Assembly (NCBI GenBank): GCA_026770575.1
Contig: MU658093.1
Location: forward strand, 2,637-13,502
From: Pelagophyceae sp. CCMP2097
Lineage: Eukaryota > Sar > Pelagophyceae
DNA: 10,866 nucleotides
Reading direction: 5' to 3'
Under the pieces are notes generated by a model that had not been told where the DNA came from, did not search any database, and worked only from the letters and a program-made list of their open reading frames with translations. The translations under genes and the position numbers were made by a program. Below, piece after piece: positions 1 through 6,319 of the stretch; the stretch's first letter is position 1, and each line of letters opens with the position of its first letter.

Positions 1-432
1 GAGGAAGAACCGAGAGAACCGACGAACAGATTCGACCCGAGGAGAGCTATTATTGTATTTACCTGCTACTATCAAAGGGCGTGTCACGCCCCCCTTCGTA
101 TCTCGTGTCTCTGCGAATCTCAATAGCATTACATTACATTACAACATTACAAGCTGGGGAGCACCTTCCTTCTGGGAGTGCGGCCGCTCCTCCGAGTTCC
201 TTCGCCCGGGTCGCCGTCCTTCTCGACTTCTGGTGCGCAGTTCGCCTCCTCGTCCACTTCGTCGTCGACCGGCGGGCCGTTCGCGTCGGTCTAGTGTTCT
301 GATTCCACGAACCAGCGTTGGAGCGACCCGTCCAAAAGGCCCTGAAGCGATAAGCGAGCCACCTCCGCTACGGCTCATGGGACTTGCTCCGCCGACGCGC
401 CCTGCAGGGCCTCCGAGATGGCGTCGAACACT
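1..432. other. Region without a convincing gene
   Basis: No reading frame here has a recognisable domain. The plus frame from 81 to 302 ends in a hydrophobic stretch (FARVAVLLDFWCAVRLLVHF) with many codons ending in G or C. That could be a decayed gene, but GC-rich DNA produces such frames by chance. Small structures are visible: a 7-bp palindrome (GGGCGTG-T-CACGCCC, 77-91) and a short run of the pentamer CATTA/ATTAC at 127-150. Confidence 0.5.
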
Positions 433-679
433 CGCTCGGTTTTCGCTCGGTCTGCCATATAATTTTTTCCGCTCGGTTTTCGCTCGGTATGCTCATAGGA
501 TTATATCGCTCGGTTTTCGCTCGGTCTGCTATATAATTTTTTCCGCTCGGTTTTCGCTCGGTATGCTCATAGTGTTATATCGCTCGGTTTTCGCTCGGTC
601 TGCCATATAATTTGTTCCGCTCGGTTTTCGCTCGGTATGCTCATAGGATTATATCGCTCGGTTTTCGCTCGGTTTTCGG
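433..679. repeat. Tandem array of two alternating 37-bp units
   Basis: Six consecutive 37-bp units, followed by a partial seventh, alternate between two types. Both start CGCTCGGTTTTCGCTCGGT. Type A continues with CTGCCATATAATTTTTTC and type B with ATGCTCATAGGATTATAT. The order is A 433-469, B 470-506, A 507-543, B 544-580, A 581-617, B 618-654, then the shared head only from 655. Units of one type differ at only one or two positions, so expansion was recent and proceeded by 74-bp AB pairs. The units read through in all frames, which produces a repetitive open frame I do not consider a gene. The array ends about 260 bp before the ATG of the membrane protein gene. Confidence 0.93.
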
Positions 680-835
680 GGTCAACCTCGAAATCGTCCA
701 AGGGGAAAAAGAAGAAAAAAAAGCGCCGAAAGAGCGCGCGAACCTGCGCGCGACACCCCCCACGCACCCCGCGCGCCCCGCCGAGACTAAAACGCCAAAA
801 ACGCCGCCTCAAAACTTAGTCAACGGACACTTTAC

Positions 836-865
836 TGCACTTAGCTGGGCGCCAGCTAAGCTGCA
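836..865. promoter_or_regulatory. Near-perfect palindrome upstream of the membrane protein gene
   Basis: CTTAGCTGG (840-848) and CCAGCTAAG (852-860) form a perfect 9-bp inverted repeat around GCG. With one unpaired C at 861, the flanking TGCA on each side (836-839 and 862-865) lengthens it to 13 bp. It lies 78-107 bp before the ATG at 943, where a promoter element or 5'UTR hairpin would be expected. Dyad symmetry of this length is typical of a dimeric transcription factor site. The regulatory role is inference; the structure is directly visible. Confidence 0.45.
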
Positions 866-942
866 TTTAAGGAAGGCGGATTCGCGCCGCAGCGGCCTGC
901 GCGTCGCCTGCGCGTCGAGCTTTCGGCGTCGAGCGCTCGGGC

Positions 943-2556
943 ATGCGTCCCTCTGGGGGCGCGGCGCCGCGCTTCGCGCTCTTCGCGGCGGCGGTGAACG
1001 TGGCGACGCTTGACGTGCTTGAGATGCCCCGTGCGGCGCAGGCGGCCGGCTGGCTCTGGGCCGCCGCGGCGCTGCTCCTCTTTCCCGCCGCCGCGTGCGC
1101 ACTGGCGCGGCGGCTCCACGCCGGCGCCGGCGCGCAGCGGGCGGGCGGCGCGTACTCGCCCGTGGCGCGCCGCGACGGCGACGGCGGCGACGCCGCCGCG
1201 CGGCGCCAGGCACGGCAGCAGCAGCAGCAGGCGCGGCAGCGGCCGCCCGCGTCGTACTCCGAGGCGGTCTTCCGCCGGAGCGGCGGCGCCACCGCGCCGG
1301 GGGCCGGAGCGCTGCGCGTCGTCGCCAAGGTCGCCGTCGTCTGCGCGGGCCTCGTCGAAGTGACGTGCGCCGCCGCTTCGGCCGCGAGATCGCTCGATGG
1401 CTTCTTCGCCGCTGACTTCGGGGGCACGTTTGCGCTGCGCCCCCGGCCGCCGCTGGCGCTCGAGGCCGCGACGTGGGACTCGGAATCCTGCGCCCGCGCC
1501 GTCCGCGCGCGGCTGCCAGGGCTGCCCGTCCGCGAGTGCGCCGCCTTTTCGCTCCACGCCGGGCCCATCCTCACGCTCGGCCTATTCGCCCTCTTTCTCC
1601 TCTACGGCCGCGTCCGCCTCGACGGCGACGCGGCCGCCGCCGCGCCCCTGCCGGCCGCCGTCTTCGACAAGGCACGCGACGACGCGGCCGCCGTCGTCGA
1701 CGAGGGACGCGACGAATCGGGCGCCGCGCACTACCGACACGCGTCGCGGCGCTGCGTCGCGGCGCTTTGCGTCACGGCGCCATGCCTCTGCGTCGCGTTC
1801 GCCACGCTCGGCGTCGAAGCCGGCCGCGTCGGCGAGACGGCCACCTGCGAGGGCCGGTGCGGCCGCGCCCTCGGCCGCCTCGTCGGCGTCGCGGCGCACA
1901 ACTTTGGCTTCCTCGCCGTCCTTCCGCTCCTCGGCGACGCGGCGAACGAAACGCGCTGCGGCCCGCCGCTCTACGCCGCGGCCGCCTTTGCAACACGGCC
2001 GCGTCCGTCCGATCGCGCCCCCCCGGTGGCCCGTCGAGGGTGCGCGCGCGCAGGCCGCCGCCGTCTCGCTCGCCGTCGGTGTCTGCGGCGCGCTCGCTGT
2101 CGAAAGCAGCGAGATGCCGCCGACGCGGCTCCACGAGTCCATGGCGGACCTCTTCGAGGCCCCAGATGTCTTCAGCCGCGCCATGCGCGAGCCGGCGCGC
2201 CTCGCCGCAGTGGCGTTCGCAGTCTTCGTCGCAGGCGCCAAGGTCCCCTTTTTCCTCACGGCCTGCGTTGCGCAGGAGTTGCCCAACGAGACGACCACCG
2301 CGCGGTGGCTCAGCCGTGAGTCCGGCCTCGAGAACCCGCCCCCGCACGCGCCCGCCACTCGAGTGAACCAGGCCGATTCGTGCTCGCGCTGCCCTGGGTC
2401 GGCGCCTGCTTCTTCTACCACCGCCCGCCGGCGCTCAACCCCGCCCGCGTCGGCCTCGCCGTCGCGGTCGGGTTCGTCATACCCGCGTGCTCGCTGGCGT
2501 GGCCGCAAACGGCGAGCCCGTGGCCCGCGCTCGTCGAAATCAACGGGCCCCGATAG
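943..2556 (+). CDS. Multi-pass membrane protein of unknown family, three exons
   Basis: Joining exons 943-1989, 2054-2315 and 2372-2556 gives an uninterrupted 497-residue protein ending in TAG. Hydrophobic segments lie near residues 34-55, 125-147, 204-221, 269-291, 313-331, 342-364, 397-421, 439-451 and 463-480, so eight or nine membrane helices are likely. A Gln/Arg/Ala-rich loop (about 65-120, including QQQQQ) and an acidic, Ala-rich loop (about 222-268) are probably non-membrane. Cysteines around 302-306 and 339 and the sequence NET (335-337 and again 428-430) suggest extracytoplasmic loops. The second intron is canonical GT-AG. The first requires a GC donor but restores both frame and a continuous helix. 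I chose 943 because it is the first ATG in a frame that then stays open for 349 codons. A solute transporter is possible from topology, but no family motif was recognised. Confidence 0.8.
1990..2053 (+). other. 64-bp GC-AG intron (proposed)
   Basis: The frame of the membrane protein switches between 1980 and 2054. No GT donor in the right phase exists except at 2026, which would give an implausible 28-bp intron. A GC donor at 1990 with the CAG acceptor at 2051-2053 removes 64 bp in phase 0. It joins YAAAAF to AAAVSLAVGVCGALA, producing one unbroken membrane helix. The alternative is a one-base error in the run of seven C at 2018-2024. Confidence 0.55.
2316..2371 (+). other. 56-bp GT-AG intron
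   Basis: The donor is GTGAGT at 2316 and the acceptor CAG at 2369-2371, with a possible branch point in CGAGTGAAC just upstream. Removal in phase 1 joins TTTARWLS to RRFVLALPWVGACFF and continues in frame to TAG at 2554-2556. The intron length is close to that proposed for intron 1, which supports a very short intron style in this genome. Confidence 0.82.
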
Positions 2557-2607
2557 ACGGCCCCTCTACCGGGGCCGAGGCCGGTCCCAGGGCCTCGAGG
2601 GGCCAAT

Positions 2608-2895
2608 TTGGAACGAGTGGGCAGTGGCAAAGGGTGGCTCCGACGGGTCGTGCCCACCGTGATAGTCGAAGCCCCCCTCTTCGATCAAGTGGCTTTCTTA
2701 CCCCATCCCGTCGAGTTGATCTCTATAGCTCATTGTCTGACTGTGCTCGTCCACGCCCTGCTTGTCCATGACACGCGTCGCGTAAGCCACCCTCCCGTCG
2801 AGTTGAAGTCACCAACGGACAACTCCGCCCAACGGACGCCGCCAGCGTTGGACTCCGCCATCCGTTGGCCTCGTCGCTCCGCTCCTCAAACGTGA
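2608..2895 (+). pseudogene. Plus-strand coding fragment carrying copy 1 of a repeated module
   Basis: An open frame runs to TGA at 2893-2895, but the segment that looks coding is 2662-2810 (residues IVEAPLFDQVAFLPHPVELI, then VLVHALLVHDTRRVSHPPVEL). The 19 codons at 2743-2799 match, in the same reading frame, segments at 6263-6319 and 7533-7589 on the minus strand. Within this fragment CCCGTCGAGTTGA occurs twice (2706-2718 and 2794-2806). After about 2810 the frame runs into repeat DNA (a THAP-like or other domain was looked for and not seen). I read it as a gene fragment or part of a dispersed element, not an intact gene. Function unknown. Confidence 0.35.
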
Positions 2896-3400
2896 CGCCC
2901 GCTGAAGGGCTCGCTGCGCTCTGTGAGACATTCGATCGCACGTTTCGGCGCGCTGGTTGGGGGCGTGCCGGGCCCGGACTCTCTTGGGCGCCGTGGGGAG
3001 ACCCCCCGGACCCCCCCTTAAACTTCTTACCCGTTTTGAAATCGTCGGCTTGCTTCGTATCGGCACGGCCAGCGAGGCGTGCCGCTTTTGAGCGCGTCGG
3101 CGCCGGACTGTCGCGAGTGCCGGGGGGGAGGACCCCCGGACCCCCCATTAAAGTTCATACCCACATTGATCAAATCCAAGCTTGCCCCTACCGCTTCTCT
3201 TCGCGCTCTCCCGTTTTTCTGCTCCCTGCGCTTCGCCTGCCCTCCGCGCCGACTGTTGGATTGATTAAAGTGAATGTGACGCCGGCTTTGGCTCGCTGCG
3301 CTGTCGGTCGCTCGCCCGCGGAGGCGCGCCGCTTGGAAACGCAACAGGCTCCGGACTTTGGCGGGTGCCGGGGTGAGACCCCCCGGACCCCCCTTAAACT
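2890..3400. repeat. Three diverged copies of a GC-rich repeat ending GACCCCCCGGACCCCCC-TTAAA
   Basis: Three segments share a layout. Each has CCGGACT, about ten bases, then a G run followed by GAGACCCCCCGGACCCCCC (or a near match) and TTAAA. The ends lie at 2994-3023, 3121-3153 and 3369-3400. Copies 1 and 2 also share the sequence after TTAAA (STTCWTACCC, where S is C or G and W is A or T). Copies 1 and 3 share an upstream GTGACGCC plus GGCTCGCTGCGCTGT-like segment (2893 and 3276). Copies 2 and 3 share GAGGCGYGCCGCTT. The inferred unit is about 120-150 bp. All frames stay open through it, giving spurious ORFs on both strands. No terminal repeats or polymerase III boxes are evident. Confidence 0.75.
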
Positions 3401-3409
3401 AATGCGATA

Positions 3410-4080
3410 GGCCATCACGGAAATTGTTCGAGTTCCACACGGAAATTGTTTTCGCGGCGCGCGGCGCGGAAGGCGGCGCGCTTCGGCGGCGCGGGGATCT
3501 CGCCGAGCGCGCGGCGGCGGCGCGCGACGATCGGGCCCGGGCGCGTCGAAAACGGTGCGCTACGGAGCGAGGAAGGCCGCCGGGACGAAAAAAACGCCAT
3601 CCTCGAAGTTGGCGGCGCGCGGTCCACGGAGCTTGGGCGGCGCTGTCGGTTTCACATAAGGTGGTTTGTGCCCACGCGACGAACACTTTCCAATGGCCGA
3701 GTGTGTTGGAGTCCGACGGCGCGCGCAATGTGGAGTTCCCACGTAACATGCACGGTTTGGCAAACCAATTATAGATGGGGGGAGCTAGTGTAACTCGGCC
3801 TGTCGGCGAAGGGCCCGGGCTTGCTTTTGCGCTCGGCTACGGGTACTAGGGATGCAGAGACGGCCTCAAGACTTTTAAAGGTCGATTGGGCGCGTGGGTT
3901 ATGTGCCCCATTGCTGCGGGTTTCGAGATTCGATCCGGTAACTTCATACCGGAATGTTAAAAAATTTAGACAAACTCGCCTAAATTATTTCTTCGGATCT
4001 GTAACGGAACTCATTCCTCAATGACTTCGTACTCTAAACAAGCTCTGAGCCGAAGATGGAAACCTGTCTAGGAATCGTAC
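3410..4080. other. Region without a supported gene
   Basis: A short direct repeat, CACGGAAATTGTT, occurs at 3416-3428 and 3438-3450. A minus-strand frame at 3415-3627 starts with ATG (MDRAPPTSRMAFFSSRRPSS) and has an Arg/Ser-rich N-terminus that would suit an organelle targeting peptide. Overlapping plus-strand frames are equally long, however, and nothing distinguishes them. From 3800 the sequence becomes AT-richer. A 7-bp hairpin, TCCGGTA-ACTTCA-TACCGGA, lies at 3934-3953 next to GGTTTCGAGATTCGATCC, which faintly resembles a tRNA T-arm but has no matching A box. I call no gene here. Confidence 0.45.
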
Positions 4081-4114
4081 CACAGGTGAGAAGCGAACCC
4101 GGCTCCCGGGGTTT

Positions 4115-4227
4115 TCGGGACTCGAGCTTCTGGAACGAGAGTTCCCCGAGCCCGAGACTCGGGGAGCTCGGGGAGCGAGAGTTCTTGGGGGTTTTCCGGG
4201 CGGGAGCCCGGGGTGGCAATCCCCGGG
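4115..4227. repeat. Diverged GAGTTCC/ACTCGGGGAGCTCGG repeat with a CCCGGGG hairpin at its end
   Basis: The segment contains GGAACGAGAGTTCCCCGAG, GAGACTCGGGGAGCTCGG and GCGAGAGTTCTTGGGG. These resemble the GAGTTCCCCGGGGCTCT and GACTCGGAAGCTCGGGG modules of the repeat island further right, so it is probably an older copy. It ends in a 7-bp inverted repeat, CCCGGGG (4207-4213) and CCCCGGG (4221-4227), around TGGCAAT. It meets a minus-strand coding fragment at about 4221, suggesting that the repeat interrupted a gene. Confidence 0.55.
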
Positions 4228-4352
4228 GCGACGCGACGCGCGGCGTTGTGCGCCGCGGCCGCGCGCCGCTCCTCGGCGAACGCGGCCTCGACGGCGGGGC
4301 GTGGCGCGCGCGCTCGCGGTCCGCCTACGTCCGTCCAAGGGTCGAAATCCAT
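4221..4352 (-). pseudogene. N-terminal gene fragment on the minus strand
   Basis: Reading the minus strand from ATG at 4352 gives about 44 residues beginning MDFDPWTDVGGPRARAPRP, followed by an Ala/Glu/Arg-rich probably helical part (VEAAFAEERRAAAAHNAARR). The frame then enters the CCCGGGG hairpin and the repeat at 4115-4227, where the protein character is lost. Codons end mostly in G or C, as in the intact membrane protein. The fragment begins about 100 bp downstream of the end of another minus-strand fragment (4450-4640). The pair may be remnants of two neighbouring genes. No domain recognised. Confidence 0.35.
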
Positions 4353-4449
4353 CCTTCTGCGCGGCGCGGCGGCGGTGTTTCGGCGGCGGCGCAGGACGCA
4401 TATGCTTGCGGCTCGCGGCCTGGAACTGCGCGAGATCTGCGGTTGGGTG

Positions 4450-4640
4450 TTAGGCGGCGGCGGCAGCAGCGTCCAAGTCGGCCTCGAGGCGCGCGATGCG
4501 CGCTCGGCGGCGAGCGCCGCCGGCGTCAGCGGCACGAGCTCGAGCGCGCCCTGTTCGTCGAGGTGGCCGCGGCCATTTGCGCGCGAGTCAAAGTGCGCGG
4601 CCCAATCGGCGCAGTGCAGACCAGGGAACAAGGTTTTATC
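4450..4640 (-). pseudogene. C-terminal gene fragment on the minus strand, one frameshift
   Basis: The minus strand from about 4640 reads GLHCADWAAHFDSRANGRGH, then LDEQGALELVPLTPAALAAE. A one-base change near 4500 then moves it to the frame ARIARLEADLDAAAAA, ending in TAA at 4452-4450. The hydrophobic/charged pattern of the end looks like a short coiled coil. Its upstream side meets the AGACTCGGAAGCTCGGGG repeat at about 4640, so the N-terminal part of the gene is missing. Coding character comes from strong G/C third positions and natural residue composition. The frame break could be real decay or a sequencing error. Family unknown. Confidence 0.4.
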
Positions 4641-5097
4641 AGACTCGGAAGCTCGGGGGTCTCTTGTAGGCAGCTCTGCGGAGCGGCTCTGCGGGGCGGC
4701 CGTGATAAGGACAACGCCATGATCACCTCGGTGCGCCGGCAGCTGGTGGCTTAGGTCGCCTACAACACGCAGGACGAAGTATTTCCGCGTCTGCGAAACT
4801 GACAACGTCTGCCTGCGTCTGCGAGCCTAAGAGCGCCTAGGAACCCTTCGTCTGCGAGCCTGCGAACGCCTGGGAACCTAGGGGAAGAAGAGTTCCCCGG
4901 GGCTCTCAGACTCGGAAGCTCGGGGAAGAAGAGTTCCTCGGGGCTCTCAGACTCGGAAGCCCCGGGGGCAGGGAGCATCGCGGCTGCGGCCTGCTGGGAA
5001 CTCATCGTCTGCGAGTCTGCGAGAGCCTGGGAACCTAGCGGAACAAGAGTTCCCCGGGGCTCTCAGACTCGGAAACTCGGGGAAGAAGAGTTCTACG
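4640..5097. repeat. Composite repeat: one complete ~157-bp unit and the left half of a second
   Basis: The unit begins CGTCTGCGAGCCTGCG, then CGCCTGGGAACCTAGGGG and AAGAGTTCCCCGGGGCTCTC. It continues with AGACTCGGAAGCTCGGGG and AAGAGTTCCTCGGGGCTCTC, then AGACTCGGAAGCCCCGGGGG, GGGAGCATCGCGGCTGCGG and a GCTGGGAAC(T/C)CAT end. Unit 1 occupies about 4850-5006, directly followed by unit 2 from 5007. Unit 2 stops near 5097, where the minisatellite starts. Shorter pieces precede it: AGACTCGGAAGCTCGGGGG at about 4640 and GTCTGCGAGCCTAAGAGCGC at about 4815. Each unit itself contains two copies of the GAGTTCC...GACTCGGAAG module, so duplication occurred at two levels. Confidence 0.85.
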
Positions 5098-5290
5098 GGG
5101 CTCTGCGTGGCGGCTCTGCGGGGCGGCTCTGTGGGACGGCTCTGCGGGGCCGCTCTGTGGGGCGGGGACTCTGCGAGGCAAGCGACTCTGTGGGGCGGCT
5201 CTGTGGGGCGGCTCTGTGGGGTGGCTCTGTAGGGCGCCGGTTTTGCGAGGCAAGCGACTCTGCGGGGCGGCTCTGCAGGGCGGCTCTGCG
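5098..5290. repeat. Minisatellite of GCGGCTCTGYGGGG (14 bp)
   Basis: The 14-bp motif GCGGCTCTGTGGGG or GCGGCTCTGCGGGG is repeated about ten times with variants. It includes two copies of a longer segment, GCGAGGCAAGCGACTCTG (about 5171 and 5244). A small outlier of the motif is at 4670-4698 (GCAGCTCTGCGGAGCGGCTC). The array sits inside composite repeat unit 2. The Pro/Arg/Ser-rich frames it creates on the minus strand are repeat artefacts. Confidence 0.85.
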
Positions 5291-5349
5291 CTTGAGACGG
5301 GGCAGCCAACGGCGCTGTGGCTCGCCCCGCGGCTCGCCCCGCGAAGCCC

Positions 5350-5472
5350 TGTTCGCAGTGGAGCCACCAGCACATGAGTCGAGTCCGCAACTTCGGCAAG
5401 TGCGTCTTCCTGAAGCCGCTCCGCATGGACACGGTGAAGAGGTTTGGGCTGGACGCGGACCTGGTTCCCTAG
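5350..5472 (+). pseudogene. Short coding fragment inside the repeat island
   Basis: The frame CSQWSHQHMSRVRNFGKCVF, then LKPLRMDTVKRFGLDADLVP, ends at TAG (5470-5472). Codons ending in G or C dominate and the composition is that of an ordinary globular protein, unlike the low-complexity frames around it. An ATG is present at 5374, but upstream codons also look coding, so this may be the end of a longer protein. The stop lies exactly where composite repeat DNA resumes (CTTCCCCGGGGCTCTTAGAC). This suggests the fragment was carried in with the insertion that splits unit 2. A captured exon or gene end is the likeliest reading. No family recognised. Confidence 0.4.
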
Positions 5473-5477
5473 CTTCC

Positions 5478-5736
5478 CCGGGGCTCTTAGACTCGGAAGC
5501 TCCGGGAAGATGAGTTCCTCGGGGCTCTCAGACTCGGAAGCCTCGGGGGCGGGGAGCATCGCGGCTGCGGAATGCTGGGAACCCATCGTCTGCGAGCCTG
5601 CGGGCGCCTGGGAACCTAGGGGAACAAGAGTTCCCTGGGGCCCTCAGACTCGGAAGCTCGTGGAAGAGAAGGAGATTTCCTCGGGGCTCTCAGACTCGGA
5701 AGCCCCGGGGGCGGGGAGCATCGCGGCTGCGGCCTC
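5478..5736. repeat. Composite repeat: right half of unit 2 and unit 3
   Basis: 5478-5585 carries GGGGCTCTTAGACTCGGAAG, GAGTTCCTCGGGGCTCTC, GGGAGCATCGCGGCTGCGG and the GCTGGGAACCCAT end. It therefore supplies the second half of the unit interrupted near 5097. Unit 3 starts at about 5586 with CGTCTGCGAGCCTGCGGGCG and ends at the GCGGCTGCGGCC near 5736. There it passes into the G-rich 75-bp direct repeat instead of the usual end. Unit 3 has a small expansion (GGAAGAGAAGGAGATTTCC) in its second GAGTTCC module. Confidence 0.82.
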
Positions 5737-5745
5737 TGCCCGGTT

Positions 5746-5820
5746 CGGCCTTGGAGGGGGCGCGGGCGCGGCGGGGGCCTGGGGGGGCTGGGCCAGGTCG
5801 GGTCGGATCGAACGGCCCTG
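5746..5820. repeat. 75-bp G-rich direct repeat, copy 1
   Basis: This is a gap-free match to 5969-6043: 69 of 75 positions identical by hand alignment. It ends in GTCGGATCGAACGGCCCTG. It abuts composite repeat unit 3 on the left. With copy 2 it encloses about 148 bp of less G-rich sequence. Confidence 0.9.
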
Positions 5821-5968
5821 GAATCAGCAGCGGTAGGAGGCGCAGCACCACGACGCGGTGAAGACCGAGATGCCGAATGACGCGACGCAGCGTAAGGCTA
5901 GACGTAAGGAACGAAGTGGAGCTCCGGGGGGTGTCTTTACTGACGTCGAACGCGACTGCGACCTGGGG
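5821..5968 (+). other. Segment between the two 75-bp repeats, possible coding fragment
   Basis: On the plus strand the frame reads AQHHDAVKTEMPNDATQRKA then RRKERSGAPGGVFTDVERDC, with no internal stop and no ATG at a sensible start. On the minus strand an equally open frame reads AVAFDVSKDTPRSSTSFLTS then SLTLRRVIRHLGLHRVVVLR. I cannot decide between them. The region differs in composition from the repeats on both sides and may be an old gene piece preserved between duplicated DNA. Confidence 0.25.
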
Positions 5969-6043
5969 CGGCCTGGGAGGGGGCGCGGGCGCGGCGGTGG
6001 CCTGGGGAGGCTGGGGCGGGTCGGTTCGGATCGAACGGCCCTG
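5969..6043. repeat. 75-bp G-rich direct repeat, copy 2
   Basis: Partner of 5746-5820, offset by 223 bp and of equal length without gaps. The sequences diverge immediately after the shared CGAACGGCCCTG: copy 1 continues GAATCAGCAG and copy 2 CAATTATACC. The repeat boundary is therefore sharp. Confidence 0.9.
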
Positions 6044-6125
6044 CAATTATACCGGAACTTAAGTCGGGGCGACAGGCATTGTCGAGGACGTGGAGACCCT
6101 AGGAGCCCGGGCCCACATTTACATT

Positions 6126-6150
6126 ATCCACCAGAATAGTTCTGGTGGAT
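6126..6150. repeat. Perfect 11-bp hairpin with 3-nt loop
   Basis: ATCCACCAGAA (6126-6136) and TTCTGGTGGAT (6140-6150) are exact reverse complements around TAG. A stem this long and perfect is unlikely by chance and lies outside any supported gene. It could be a transposon end pair after internal deletion, an RNA stem-loop or a dimeric protein site. It is not followed by a T run, so it is not a bacterial-type terminator. Confidence 0.85.
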
Positions 6151-6262
6151 TTACCACTCAGCTTCCCACTGCTATAATCGGTTCTCGGATTCATATGCTT
6201 CTCGGTTTAGCTTTGAGAGTGTGAGCGCAATCGACCTCCGATAGTCCCGTCGCCTCGGAACT

Positions 6263-6319
6263 GGTGGGGGGATGGCTTACGGGGGGCGTGTCGTGGAAGA
6301 GCAGGGCGTGGACGAGCAG
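6263..6319 (-). repeat. Copy 2 of the 57-bp coding module (minus strand)
   Basis: Read on the minus strand, the 19 codons give LLVHALLFHDTPPVSHPPT, matching VLVHALLVHDTRRVSHPPV at 2743-2799. By hand, 46 of 57 bases are identical. Conservation in the same frame suggests that it was copied as protein-coding DNA. No longer intact frame extends it convincingly in either direction. Confidence 0.6.

Noticed and set aside
53..610. 185-codon plus ORF with RSVFARYAHRIISLG repeats
   Set aside because: Its repetitive half is only the 37-bp array read in frame, and its first half has no protein character.
809..1574. Minus-strand ORFs of 134-235 codons opposite the membrane protein gene
   Set aside because: They are Arg/Ala-rich shadows of a GC-rich plus-strand exon with clear hydrophobic helices.
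1582..2508. 308-codon minus-strand ORF
   Set aside because: It crosses both proposed introns and all three plus-strand exons, with Arg/Ala/Glu-rich low-complexity sequence. It is an antisense artefact of codon bias.
3890..3960. Possible tRNA around GGTTTCGAGATTCGATCC
   Set aside because: No A box, acceptor stem or anticodon arm could be built; only the T-loop-like string is present.
5098..5290. Array of short repeats that might be a CRISPR array
   Set aside because: The 14-bp units are contiguous, with no unique spacers of constant length. It is a minisatellite, and the same holds for 433-679.
4947..5586. Long minus-strand Pro/Arg/Ser-rich open frames
   Set aside because: They are translations of the minisatellite and composite repeat (repeated AAPQSRPTEPP-type units) and disappear outside the repeat.
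6140..6150. Bacterial-type terminator at the 6126-6150 hairpin
   Set aside because: No T run follows, and the window is eukaryotic in character.
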